Positions 24,793 to 33,816 are shown, counted from the stretch's first letter. The stretch: DNA of 64,000 bases from an uncultured Lachnospiraceae bacterium (GCA_902789735.1 CADAOZ010000011.1:20920-84919); one strand, 5' to 3'. Translations and numbers: made by a program. The notes: generated by a model not told the origin, from the letters alone.

Positions 24793-25883
24793 TGATCTTC
24801 ATCCCTTTCCGGCCTGGAGCGGCGCCTGTTTTCCCCGGGCTCCTCTGCGTCCGGATCCGCGTTCATGGCATCTCTGGCGGCCCCTGCAATCTTATTGACG
24901 CCCTGGCGCAGGGACTGCAGCCAGCTGCTGCCGGAAGGGACGGAAACCGCGCCGCTTTCTTCCGGCGCCCGGAGCGCGTCCAGGACAGAAGCCGCGGCGG
25001 GCCGCAGCTCCGGGAAAGGAGACAGGCATTCTGTCAGCAGGCCGGCGCAGGAGGACGGCAGGGATTTCATGCGGACGCCGTCCGGCGTCCAGTTGGCGAT
25101 CTCGGCGGCGATACACGCTGCCGCGTACACATCGGTCTTTTCCGAACAGCTCCGCCGTCCGGCTTCTCTGGGCAGCTCGGCAGGATAATCATAGCTGCCG
25201 GGCAGGCAGCGCAGGGGCAGGATGGAGATATGCTCCAGCTTTCTGCCTTTCATGCTGCAGTAAACGGTGTCCAGCGACAGACAGGACAGGGACAGGACCC
25301 TGCCGGTGTCGGTCTCAAAAGGCCCGTAAAGGCGGACAGCCTCCTGGAAACGCAGAATCTGCTCCAGCAGGCGGACCAGGATCTGGCGGCTGTCCAGACG
25401 GACGCCGGACAGGAGGGTCTCCCGCAGGGAGCGGGCGTTACGGGGGCGGCTGAAACGGAAACAGGTAAAACTGCCCTCACGCCGCGGTTTTCCGTCCGCG
25501 CTGCTGTAGCGCAGGCAGGAAAAGCTCCCGTAGCTGTCCAGGGTCATGCGGTCCATGGCCCGGAAATAATGGTCCAGCACCCCGGACGCTTCGTCATCTG
25601 CCCGGACCAGAAAATCAATGGTAGGATAGCCGCCCTCATCGGCGGCACTGCGGATATAGCCTCCGAAGGCCGGCAGCGTCTCCTCCAGGGGAGGATCGGG
25701 CAGGACGGCCCGCCGGGAAACCGGAGAGGGCGTCTCTGCGGCTTCCGACGCAGGACCTTCATAGACTTCCTCATCATCGGGAATCAGGCCGCTGTCCTCC
25801 TCCGGATAAGCGGCACCCGCTTCCATGCCCCGGTTGGAGCCATTATAGGGAATTGTATGTAAACTGGAATCGATCTTTATCAA
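24789..25883 (-). CDS. Kinase-like protein, probable pseudokinase
   Basis: 364 residues. The N-terminal 60 residues are acidic and disordered. The rest resembles a protein kinase in outline: a segment with SLSCLSLDTVYC in the place of the catalytic loop, EKTDVYAAACIAAEI for the F-helix Asp motif, and a C-lobe ending CLSPFPELRPAAASVLDALR. HRD, DFG and VAIK residues are not seen, so it is likely a pseudokinase. The tail is basic and Glu-rich. The start is a TTG at 25883, set by GGAGG six bases upstream; a longer ATG at 25931 has no site. It overlaps the phosphatase gene by four bases. Confidence 0.58.
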   Translation of the reverse strand: MIKIDSSLHTIPYNGSNRGMEAGAAYPEEDSGLIPDDEEVYEGPASEAAETPSPVSRRAVLPDPPLEETLPAFGGYIRSAADEGGYPTIDFLVRADDEASGVLDHYFRAMDRMTLDSYGSFSCLRYSSADGKPRREGSFTCFRFSRPRNARSLRETLLSGVRLDSRQILVRLLEQILRFQEAVRLYGPFETDTGRVLSLSCLSLDTVYCSMKGRKLEHISILPLRCLPGSYDYPAELPREAGRRSCSEKTDVYAAACIAAEIANWTPDGVRMKSLPSSCAGLLTECLSPFPELRPAAASVLDALRAPEESGAVSVPSGSSWLQSLRQGVNKIAGAARDAMNADPDAEEPGENRRRSRPERDEDQ

Positions 25884-26006
25884 TGTAAACCTCCATGCAG
25901 GCCCGTTTTCCGGGCATTTCTCTGTATTCAAGTCTATCAGACACGGGCGTCCGGCCTGATACGGGATTTGTTAACAGCCGGTTTCAGGCGGGGCAGGCCG
26001 GCAAAG

Positions 26007-27020
26007 TCAGTTTTCGCCGGGACGGATCCGGCTCAGGGCGATCACGTCAAAGGGGAAGAAGCTCCTGGGATAGAGCAGGGCATAATTGGCCTCCAGCAGC
26101 ATCAGGTTGATATCTTCCAGGCTGCAGCCCATTTTGATGCCCATTTCAATGATGGTATCCCGGGCACTGCGGCTGCGGGGACGGGTCATACGGCCAAAAA
26201 AGTCCTGAATGACGTTGACCGAGCAGGTCTGATCGCCTTTGTAATACAGCTGGTCATATATATAAGGTAAAGCTTTGTCCTCCAGACCTTCCTTTTTGAT
26301 AAAAGCTGCCCGGAAATCTGCTCTTTTATTGCTGAAATCGCAATAGGAGACCAGAGAGATCCGGTTCCTGCATTCCGCAAGGAAGGCAGCCGCCTCTCCG
26401 GTTTCCTTCCAGCTGTCAAAAACGCTGTAATCCGCGTTTTTGACATGCAGGTCCGGCAGTCCCAGTTCCCGCAGGACATAGGAGGCGAACAGGATGCTGT
26501 CCCCGCATGCGTGCGCCCGCAGCCAGGTGAAGATACAGCGCAGGGCTTCATTGCGCCGGTTTTCCGGCAGGCTGTAGGTGGAGGTGAACAGGCCCGGATG
26601 ATGCAGTTCCATCAGAATGTGTTCCACAGCCTGTTCATCCGGGATGGGCAGGGTCCCCAGAATGACCTTGAGTACGACATCCCTTCCGGGAACACGGAAA
26701 TTGGAGGCATGGGCCTTGAACATGGACAGCTCCTGGGGAGAAATTCCCAGGCGTCTGGCGTAATCCTTGCCGGATTCCCCTGCGCCCCGTCCGGAGGCCA
26801 GCAGGTCTTCGGCCCGGTCCCGGCCGGTCGGATTTACGATCTGCCAGGTGCTGTCTTCGGCGCTGATAATGACATAGGAATTATGGTCCTGGATGATCCT
26901 GACGGATTCGGATGTGATCCGGTTCATGGTCATCCTTGTATCGTTGCCGTATCCGGGATCGCCGGCGGAAATGTTTGTGGCGGAAGCGGCTGTGTTTTTG
27001 TCTGTATTGATTGGATTCAT
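26007..27020 (-). CDS. Unknown protein, first gene of the kinase-GTPase operon
   Basis: 337 residues, soluble, no signal peptide. An N-terminal stretch of about 35 residues is Asn/Thr/Ala-rich. Residues 40-75 read like a small beta unit (VRIIQDHNSYVIISAEDSTWQI), and the rest is helical with regularly spaced segments (ILMELHHPGLF, CIFTWLRAHACGDSI, DINLMLLEANY). The last part recalls short helix-turn-helix-like units, but I cannot name a family. The ATG at 27020 has AAGGAGA seven bases upstream. It heads the operon that continues with pseudokinase, PP2C, kinase, two-TM protein, GTPase and GAP1-like protein, and may be the kinase's substrate or adaptor. Confidence 0.6.
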   Translation of the reverse strand: MNPINTDKNTAASATNISAGDPGYGNDTRMTMNRITSESVRIIQDHNSYVIISAEDSTWQIVNPTGRDRAEDLLASGRGAGESGKDYARRLGISPQELSMFKAHASNFRVPGRDVVLKVILGTLPIPDEQAVEHILMELHHPGLFTSTYSLPENRRNEALRCIFTWLRAHACGDSILFASYVLRELGLPDLHVKNADYSVFDSWKETGEAAAFLAECRNRISLVSYCDFSNKRADFRAAFIKKEGLEDKALPYIYDQLYYKGDQTCSVNVIQDFFGRMTRPRSRSARDTIIEMGIKMGCSLEDINLMLLEANYALLYPRSFFPFDVIALSRIRPGEN

Positions 27021-27127
27021 GAAAAATCTCCTTTGTATCGTTCTGTGCATTTCAAGGCGCCTTCAGGCGCGGAACAGAGGGAAGACAGCCTGCCTTCCCT
27101 TCCTGAAAATCATATTCTGAGAACCTT

Positions 27128-27157
27128 ATTATAGTACGATTCCGCGGACAGTGAAAA
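27128..27157 (-). promoter_or_regulatory. Promoter of the kinase-GTPase operon
   Basis: Minus-strand TTTTCA (27157-27152), 18-base spacer and consensus TATAAT (27133-27128), about 108 bases upstream of the first start of the operon. Confidence 0.6.
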
Positions 27158-27309
27158 CAGTTTTGCCCTGTGTTCACAGATGATTCACACTTGCGGGCAG
27201 AAATCAAAAAAGGAATCAGATGCCCCTAAAAAAATCATGATTATTACAACAATAACGACAATTCGTTTAATTTTTTGCTTAATTTTGCTTGATTTTAGAG
27301 AGTTCAGGA

Positions 27310-27338
27310 TTGACAAAACAAATCTATCAGGGTATAGT
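27310..27338 (+). promoter_or_regulatory. Promoter of the dlt-like operon
   Basis: Consensus TTGACA (27310-27315), 17-base spacer and TATAGT (27333-27338). The transcript would have a leader of about 135 bases before the adenylation gene; I see no known riboswitch in it. The 458-base gap holds this promoter and the divergent one, plus AT-rich sequence. Confidence 0.8.
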
Positions 27339-27478
27339 ACCGATGCTCTTCTTTATTATAGATAGTATACTAGAGCTGGAATGATGGTTTTTCTGTAAGA
27401 ATCTGTTTAAAACAGAGATCACCGACATGGTCCGGCATCCTTTCCGGAATCCGGATCAGACCGGAGACAGGAGTCTGT

Positions 27479-29002
27479 ATGTATAAAAATGTATTGGAAT
27501 ATCTGGAGAAAACAGCGGCCGGCGCGGCGGCGGACAGAGGCGTGTCCGACGTCGATACTTTTATGTCATATCCGGCCTTTGTGGAAATGGCAAGAAACGC
27601 CGGGGCGGCCCTGACCGGGCTGGTGCCCGCGGGCAGGCCTGTGGCAGTCTTTGCCGAAAAGGGCGTGCGTACGCTGGCAGCCATGATCGGCGTTGTATAC
27701 AGCGGCGGCTTCTACGTCAGCATCAATCCGGAGCAGCCGGCAGAACGGATTGCCAGGATCCTGCGGGTACTGGATCCCGCTCTGGTGATCGTCTCTGAGG
27801 AAATGAAGGAGACCCTGCTGGCCACAGGCTTTGCGGGTCAGATCCTGGATCTGAACGAGACCGTGGAACATCAGGGAACGGAAGAGGAATTCAAGGCACT
27901 GGACAGGATCCGGGAGCAGAGCGGCAGGGACGATATCCTCTACGGCGTATTCACATCCGGCTCCACCGGAGATCCCAAGGGAATCATTATCAGCCATGGC
28001 GCGGTCATTGATTTCATCGGCCACTTTACAGAGATCTTTGAGATCAGCGGCAGGGATATCATCGGCAACCAGGCGCCTTTTGACTTTGATGTGTCCGTCA
28101 AGGACATTTATTCCGCATTCTTTACGGGAGCGGGCCTGGTACTGATTCCCCGGACCTATTTCTCCACGCCGCCGGTCCTGCTGGATTATATCTGTGACCG
28201 CCATGTAACGGTCCTGATCTGGGCGGTTTCCGCCCTCTGTCTGGTATCCGGCCTGAAGGGCTTTGGTTACAGGATTCCCGATCAGCTGCGCATTGTCATG
28301 TTCAGCGGCGAAGTCATGCCGGTCCGTCATCTGACCATGTGGCAGAAGGCTCTGCCGGAAACGGAATTCGTCAACCTGTACGGTCCTTCCGAGATTACCT
28401 GCAATTCCAACTATTACCGGATCGACAGGATCTTTGAGAAGACCGAGAAGATCCCGATCGGGGAAGCCTTCCCCGGCCGTGAAGTCTTCCTGCTGGATGA
28501 AGCCTTAAAGCCTGTTACTGAGACCGGAAAGAGCGGAGAGATCTGCGTAGCCGGTGAATCCCTGGGTTCAGGCTATTATCATAATCCGGAACAGACCGCC
28601 AGACATTTCATCATGTATCCCGCCGAAGGACCGGACAGCCGTCCGATCTACAGGACCGGCGATGTGGCCTACCGGGGAGAGGATGGTCAGCTCTATTTCG
28701 CGGGCCGGGCCGACTTCCAGATCAAGCATATGGGCCACAGGATCGAACTGGAAGAGATCGAGACCCATCTTGGCAATGTGGATGGCGTATCCAGAGCCGT
28801 CTGCATCTATGACCAGAATAAGAGCAGGATCTATGCCTTCTATACGGGCGATACGGACAGCAAGACGCTCCGTACCGTATTAAAGAGCAGGATCCCTGTC
28901 TATATGGTACCCAATAAATTTGTGAAACTGGACACCATGCCCCTCAACAAGAACGGCAAGATCGACCGGGCAGCCCTCAGAAAGGAACAGGGGATTTCAT
29001 GA
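27479..29002 (+). CDS. DltA-like amino-acid adenylation enzyme
   Basis: 507 residues, the length of DltA. It would activate an amino acid with ATP and pass it to a carrier. Adenylation motifs are clear: TSGSTGDPKG (A3), NLYGPSEIT (A5), YRTGDVA (A7), GRADFQIKHMGHRIELEEIE (A8) and PLNKNGKIDR (A10). The A8 form DFQIK is typical of DltA. One change is notable: the DltA motif FCGE, whose Cys contacts D-alanine, reads FSGE here, so the substrate may differ. AGGAG lies before the ATG. First gene of the operon; its stop overlaps the decarboxylase start by ATGA. No DltC-like carrier is encoded nearby. Confidence 0.82.
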   Translation: MYKNVLEYLEKTAAGAAADRGVSDVDTFMSYPAFVEMARNAGAALTGLVPAGRPVAVFAEKGVRTLAAMIGVVYSGGFYVSINPEQPAERIARILRVLDPALVIVSEEMKETLLATGFAGQILDLNETVEHQGTEEEFKALDRIREQSGRDDILYGVFTSGSTGDPKGIIISHGAVIDFIGHFTEIFEISGRDIIGNQAPFDFDVSVKDIYSAFFTGAGLVLIPRTYFSTPPVLLDYICDRHVTVLIWAVSALCLVSGLKGFGYRIPDQLRIVMFSGEVMPVRHLTMWQKALPETEFVNLYGPSEITCNSNYYRIDRIFEKTEKIPIGEAFPGREVFLLDEALKPVTETGKSGEICVAGESLGSGYYHNPEQTARHFIMYPAEGPDSRPIYRTGDVAYRGEDGQLYFAGRADFQIKHMGHRIELEEIETHLGNVDGVSRAVCIYDQNKSRIYAFYTGDTDSKTLRTVLKSRIPVYMVPNKFVKLDTMPLNKNGKIDRAALRKEQGIS

Positions 29003-30201
29003 CAGACAGAATGAGAAAAGTGCTGGAAGGCATCATCAGGGAAAGAAGAACACCGTCTTATCTCTTTGATATAGACGCCCTGCAGGCGGAGACCGACAGG
29101 TTCAGGCGCTGCCTGGGCGGAGAGATCGGCCTGAACTACTCCATGAAAGCCAACTCCTTTATCACCAGGGCCATGGCTTCTTTTGTGGACCGGATCGAAG
29201 TGTGCTCCATGGGAGAATTCCGGATCTGCCGCGATCTTGGCCTTGCGCCTGAAAAGCTGTTCATTTCCGGCGTCCTGAAAAAGGAAGCGGACCTGGAGGA
29301 GATTCTGGCCTATGCCGGAAACGGTGCCCTTTATACAGCGGAGTCACCGGATCAGTTCCGCCAGCTGGCCGCCTGGGCGGCCGCTCATGAAACGGAGCTG
29401 CGCGTCTATCCCCGCCTGACCAGCGGCAATCAGTTCGGCATGGATGCGGAGACGGTCCGCGGACTTGTCATGGAAGCGAAAGACCTTCCTTATCTGACGG
29501 TCGAAGGCATCCATTTCTTCTCCGGTACCATGAAGAAGACCCTGCGGCGCCACCAGAAGGAGCTGGATATGTTGGATACCTTCCTGCTTTCCCTGCAGGA
29601 GGCCGGCTGCGGCGTGACCCATCTGGAATACGGCACCGGCTTCGCGGTTCCTTATTTTGATCCCGTCAAGGAAGTCACGACCCGTGATGAGAATCTGACG
29701 GCTTTCGCGGAGATGACCCGCGCTATGACCTGGAAAGGCCGGGTCAATATTGAAATGGGACGTGCCCTTTCGGCCTGCTGCGGTTACTACCTGACTACGA
29801 TTCTGGACCAGAAAGTCTCGGACGGGACCGGCTGGATCATTACCGACGGCGGCATCCACCAGATCGGCTATGACGGACAGATCAAGGGTATGTACAAGCC
29901 CTTTATCACTCTGCTCAGGGGCAGTGAAGCAAACAAAAAGGAATGGCCGGTCAGCCAGTGGACGGTATGCGGCTCTCTGTGCACTGTGAACGATATTCTC
30001 TGCAGGGACCTGGAACTGGATCAGCCCCAGAAGGGAGATGTGCTGGTCTTTGAAAGAGCCGGCGCTTACTGTGTAACGGAGGGCATGGCCCTTTTCCTCA
30101 GTCATGAGCTGCCGGAGATTCTCCTGTATTCCGACAGGGACGGACTCTTCTGCGCCAGAGAAATGATGGAGACCTGCGACCTCAACCGCGGCAGGCTCTG
30201 A
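28999..30201 (+). CDS. Fold-type III PLP-dependent decarboxylase (LysA/ornithine-decarboxylase-like)
   Basis: 400 residues with the alanine-racemase-like barrel and C-terminal beta domain of diaminopimelate/ornithine/carboxynorspermidine decarboxylases. The PLP lysine is in NYSMKANSF; EVCSMGEFRICRDLG and GIHFFSGT are the following family strands (the usual HIGS is FSGT), EYGTGFAVPYF is the Gly-rich phosphate loop, and CGSLCTVNDIL carries the active-site Cys of the partner subunit. Its place between adenylation and acyltransfer genes suggests it makes or consumes the amine or amino acid that the operon attaches. It is not part of the standard dlt set. It overlaps the preceding gene by four bases. 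Confidence 0.8.
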   Translation: MTDRMRKVLEGIIRERRTPSYLFDIDALQAETDRFRRCLGGEIGLNYSMKANSFITRAMASFVDRIEVCSMGEFRICRDLGLAPEKLFISGVLKKEADLEEILAYAGNGALYTAESPDQFRQLAAWAAAHETELRVYPRLTSGNQFGMDAETVRGLVMEAKDLPYLTVEGIHFFSGTMKKTLRRHQKELDMLDTFLLSLQEAGCGVTHLEYGTGFAVPYFDPVKEVTTRDENLTAFAEMTRAMTWKGRVNIEMGRALSACCGYYLTTILDQKVSDGTGWIITDGGIHQIGYDGQIKGMYKPFITLLRGSEANKKEWPVSQWTVCGSLCTVNDILCRDLELDQPQKGDVLVFERAGAYCVTEGMALFLSHELPEILLYSDRDGLFCAREMMETCDLNRGRL

Positions 30202-30214
30202 TAACGGAGGTAAC

Positions 30215-31813
30215 ATGGGATATCATACAAATCTATACCTGCTGGTATTCCTGCCGGCAGTGCTGCTGCTGTATCAGCTGACGCCCAGAAAATTCAGGCC
30301 CTATACACTGCTTGCGGCCAGTTATGCTTATTTCTTTGTCATGAGCAGAATGCTCTTTCTGGTCCTGGCAGGCCTGACCGCGGCCACCCACTGGTTCGGC
30401 CTGTGGATTTTTTCAACAGACGCGGCGGGCAGGGAAGCCCTGGCCGGCGCGGATAAGACACAGAAAAAGGAACTGAAAAAGCAGTTCCAGAATAAGAAGC
30501 GGCATGTCCTGCAGCTGGGAATCCTGCTGATCCTGGCAGTTCTTTTCTACGCCCAGTATCTGACCTGGACGGTAGGCAACCTGAACAGTCTGTTCAGTGT
30601 GCTGGGGACTTCGATCACCATTCCCGCCATTAAGACCTTTTTCCCGATCGGTATTTCCTTCTATTCCATGGAGGCCATCGGCTATCTGGCGGATGTGTAC
30701 TGGGACAGGATCCCCGTGGAGCGGAACCTGGCCAAACTGGCCCTGTTCCTGGCATTCTTCCCTCAGCTGATGGAGGGACCCATTGCCCGTTATACTGATA
30801 CGGCAGATCAGCTGTGGAAGGGGAATCCCCTGCGGCTGACCAATATTTCGGAAGGCTTCTGCAGGATCCTCTGGGGACTCTTCAAGAAAATGATCGTGGC
30901 GGACCGTCTGGCCAAGGTGGTCGATATGATCTTCGACAATTACCGGAATTTCCACGGATACCTGATCATTTTCGGCGCCATCGCATATACGGTCCAGCTG
31001 TATATGGAATTTTCCGGATCCATCGATATCGTCATCGGCAGCGCCAGAATGTTCGATGTCCGGCTGCCGGAGAACTTCAACCAGCCCTTCGCGGCCGAGA
31101 GCTCCGGCGAGTTCTGGCGCAGATGGCATATGTCCCTGGGCACCTGGTTCAAGAATTACCTGTTCTATCCGGTGACCGTTTCCAAACCGGTCAAGAACTG
31201 GAGCAAGACCGCCAGAAAGAAATACGGTAAATATGCCTCCATGGTCGGTACTTCCGCCATGGCCCTGCTGCCGGTCTGGCTGGCAACAGGTATCTGGCAC
31301 GGTCCCCGCTGGACCTACCTTTTCTACGGCTTTTATTATTTTGTGATCCTGCTGGCGGAAGTGGCCATCAGTCCCCCCTGGCAGGAATTTGCCAAAGCCC
31401 ACGGGATCAATACGGATGCCCGCTGGTATCACCTGCTGCTGCGGTTCAAGACATGGATCGTGATCTTTATCGGTGAGCTCTTCTTCAGGGCGGAGACCAT
31501 GACCAAGGCCCTGCACATGTTCGGCAGTATTTTCAGGGGCTTCCATCCCGATCATACTCTTGCGGAGATTTTCCTCAACCCGGACAATATCAGCCTGCAG
31601 GCCGCGGATTATATGGCGGTCGTGGCCGGTGTGATCGTGGTCGCGTTGGTGGGCCATTATCGTGAGAAAGGTGTTCCGGTCATGGAAAAGATCCAGACTG
31701 CCAGGACACCTGTCCGCTGGGCGGTCTATTACGCACTGATCATGGCGATCCTGTATTTCGGCGCGTACGGCGCCGGCTTTATGCCGGTAGACCTGATCTA
31801 CGCGGGATTCTGA
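30215..31813 (+). CDS. MBOAT family O-acyltransferase (DltB/AlgI-like)
   Basis: 532 residues, about eleven membrane segments. MBOAT signatures: PIGISFYSMEAIGYLAD, FFPQLMEGPIARY, FWRRWHMSLGTWF, and the active-site His in TGIWHGPRW. These channels carry an activated acyl or aminoacyl group across the membrane and transfer it to an acceptor such as teichoic acid or a polysaccharide. In DltB the donor is D-Ala-carrier; the carrier is missing here. TAACGGAGGTAAC gives a strong ribosome binding site. It is followed eight bases later by the DltD-like gene, as in dlt and alginate-acetylation operons. Confidence 0.92.
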   Translation: MGYHTNLYLLVFLPAVLLLYQLTPRKFRPYTLLAASYAYFFVMSRMLFLVLAGLTAATHWFGLWIFSTDAAGREALAGADKTQKKELKKQFQNKKRHVLQLGILLILAVLFYAQYLTWTVGNLNSLFSVLGTSITIPAIKTFFPIGISFYSMEAIGYLADVYWDRIPVERNLAKLALFLAFFPQLMEGPIARYTDTADQLWKGNPLRLTNISEGFCRILWGLFKKMIVADRLAKVVDMIFDNYRNFHGYLIIFGAIAYTVQLYMEFSGSIDIVIGSARMFDVRLPENFNQPFAAESSGEFWRRWHMSLGTWFKNYLFYPVTVSKPVKNWSKTARKKYGKYASMVGTSAMALLPVWLATGIWHGPRWTYLFYGFYYFVILLAEVAISPPWQEFAKAHGINTDARWYHLLLRFKTWIVIFIGELFFRAETMTKALHMFGSIFRGFHPDHTLAEIFLNPDNISLQAADYMAVVAGVIVVALVGHYREKGVPVMEKIQTARTPVRWAVYYALIMAILYFGAYGAGFMPVDLIYAGF

Positions 31814-31820
31814 GGTGAAT

Positions 31821-32864
31821 ATGAAGAATACAATCAAATCGATCGGCAGGGTGGCTTTGTTCCTGGTTATTCTGGTCGTGCTGCTGCAGATCACCAATAA
31901 GGTCTTTGACCCCGGTTACTGGTTCCCGTCCGGCTGGATCCAGGACCGTACAGCCCGGCTTGCCCAGCTTTCCCTGGAGGAGGAGGGTACACTGGATGTA
32001 CTGAATGTGGGAGACTCCGAAAGCCTTTCCGCCATCATCCCCATGGAACTGTGGCATGATCAGGGAATCACCAGCTTTAACTGCGGCTGCGACGGCATGC
32101 GGCTGCCGGAATGCTATACGACCCTGCGGACAGCTTTTCAGAAGCAGAAGCCCAAGGTCGTTCTTCTGGAGACCGGCCTGCTCTACCGTCTGGACTTTGA
32201 CCAGGACTACCAGTCCCTGGTGGCGGAGAATATCTATTATTACTTCTATGGCCTGCGCTACCACAATATGTGGAAGAGCTTTGCCAACCAGAAGGGGGTC
32301 CGGGCTTATTTCAAGGGCTATGTGGTCAACAACTGCATCGGCGTCTATGAAGGACCCGAAGACTACATGATCGAGACAAAGGAGGCGGACCAGGTCACGA
32401 CCCGGAACAAGCGCTTTTTCAAAGCTATTATGAATCTCTGCGAAAGGGAAGGCGTGGAGGTGGTCCTCTACAGTGTCCCGGCCCCGGTCAACTATAATAC
32501 CTACAAGCATAATGGTATCCAGATGCTGGCAGATGAGTACGGCCTCAAATATATTGATTTCAATATGAACTGGAAAGAGATCGGAATCGACTGGTCCAAA
32601 GATTCCCAGGACCGCGGCGACCATCTGAACCGGGACGGCGGGATCAAGCTGTCCACATGGCTGGGCAACTGGCTGATGGACGAGTTCGACCTGCCGGACC
32701 ACCGGTCCGACCCGGAACTGGCGGAGCAATGGGATTATCTGTATGATTACTGCGAATATACATCGGATGTCCTGAAAGGAACCAACACCGGTAATGTGAC
32801 AGAAGAGATGCGGGAAAAACTGACGGTGGACGGAGATTTCCGTCAGCCCGGTTATGACAGATAA
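31821..32864 (+). CDS. DltD/AlgX-like SGNH membrane-anchored protein
   Basis: 347 residues. One N-terminal membrane anchor (about 9-27) and an outside SGNH-like domain: VGDSESL carries the nucleophile Ser, and DRGDHLNRDGG near residue 270 carries the Asp and His. The layout matches DltD and AlgX/AlgJ partners of MBOAT enzymes, which complete acyl transfer to the acceptor outside the cell. The ATG at 31821 has GAGG five bases upstream; the GTG at 31815 lies within that site. It directly follows the MBOAT gene and is translated in tandem with it. Confidence 0.82.
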   Translation: MKNTIKSIGRVALFLVILVVLLQITNKVFDPGYWFPSGWIQDRTARLAQLSLEEEGTLDVLNVGDSESLSAIIPMELWHDQGITSFNCGCDGMRLPECYTTLRTAFQKQKPKVVLLETGLLYRLDFDQDYQSLVAENIYYYFYGLRYHNMWKSFANQKGVRAYFKGYVVNNCIGVYEGPEDYMIETKEADQVTTRNKRFFKAIMNLCEREGVEVVLYSVPAPVNYNTYKHNGIQMLADEYGLKYIDFNMNWKEIGIDWSKDSQDRGDHLNRDGGIKLSTWLGNWLMDEFDLPDHRSDPELAEQWDYLYDYCEYTSDVLKGTNTGNVTEEMREKLTVDGDFRQPGYDR

Positions 32865-32877
32865 GGGAAGAGACGGC

Positions 32878-33750
32878 ATGCTGGAAAAGAAATACAGAGG
32901 GATCATCGGCCTGGACCTGGACGGAACACTGCTGGATCCCGATAAAGTACTGCGGCCGGAGACCCGGCGGTCTCTGGAAAAGGCCATTGCGGCCGGCTAC
33001 TGCATCGTGCCGGTCACGGGCCGTCCCTTCGGAGGGCTCCCCGCTGCCCTGATGGAGATCAGGGGAATCCGTTACGCGGTCACGGCCAATGGCGCGGCCA
33101 TCTACCGGATCGACGATTTTACCGGCGGCCGCTGGCACACCATCCATGAAGATATGCTGGCGGATGAAAAGGTCCTGGAGATCCTGGATTTTCTGGCGCC
33201 TTATCATGTGATCCCCGACTGTATGGTCGAAGGACACGGGACCATGCCCGCGTGGGGCTATGAAGCCATCGGACAGATGGGAATTGCCCCGCCCATGGCA
33301 GCTTACCTGCGGTCGGACCGGCGCTTTGTGCCGGATCTGAAGGAATTTGTCCGGCAGCATTCCGGCCGTGTCTGCAAGCTGACCGTGGATTTCTTCATGA
33401 AAGACGGAGGCGCGGCCCTTAAGGAATCCCTGCGGGGACCTCTGTGCGCCATGGGAGACCTGAATGTGGTATCCGGCGGCGCCCATAACCTGGAGATCAC
33501 CAACCGGACAGCTGCCAAAGGGCTGGGAATCCTGACGCTGGCGCGGCTGCTGGACGTGGATCCCGGAAGGACCATGGCCTGCGGGGATGACGGCAACGAT
33601 CTGGATATGATCCGCAGGGCCGCTTTTGGTGTGGCCATGGCCAACGCGGCTGCGGAAGTCCGGCAGCAGGCGGATTATGTGACGGATTCCAACGAGCGTA
33701 ACGGCGCCGGAAAAGCCATCGAATACTTTATGGAACTGATGGACCGGTGA
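32878..33750 (+). CDS. Cof-type HAD-IIB phosphatase
   Basis: 290 residues, HAD superfamily with a C2B cap. Motif I is GLDLDGTLLD near the N-terminus with the nucleophile and acid aspartates, motif II is VTGRP, the lysine of motif III is in the NRTAAKG segment, and motif IV is GDDGNDLDM. These enzymes cleave phosphate from sugars, nucleotides or cofactors such as FMN; the substrate is unknown. The ATG at 32878 has GGGAAGAG upstream; an ATG at 32854 overlaps the DltD-like stop and has no site. Co-directional with the dlt-like operon and likely its last gene. Confidence 0.88.
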   Translation: MLEKKYRGIIGLDLDGTLLDPDKVLRPETRRSLEKAIAAGYCIVPVTGRPFGGLPAALMEIRGIRYAVTANGAAIYRIDDFTGGRWHTIHEDMLADEKVLEILDFLAPYHVIPDCMVEGHGTMPAWGYEAIGQMGIAPPMAAYLRSDRRFVPDLKEFVRQHSGRVCKLTVDFFMKDGGAALKESLRGPLCAMGDLNVVSGGAHNLEITNRTAAKGLGILTLARLLDVDPGRTMACGDDGNDLDMIRRAAFGVAMANAAAEVRQQADYVTDSNERNGAGKAIEYFMELMDR

Positions 33751-33806
33751 GTATATATATGCATCCTTTTTGGGATTTTTTTGTTTTTTCCCACAGAAAA
33801 ATATCG

Positions 33807-33812
33807 TATAAT
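33807..33812 (+). promoter_or_regulatory. -10 element before the nhaC-like gene
   Basis: TATAAT with no clear -35 box. If used, transcription would start at the foot of the following hairpin. Confidence 0.4.
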
Positions 33813-33816
33813 AAAA

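Noticed and set aside
30413..31897. 494-residue minus-strand frame opposite the MBOAT gene
   Set aside because: Antisense shadow of a membrane protein, no start signals.
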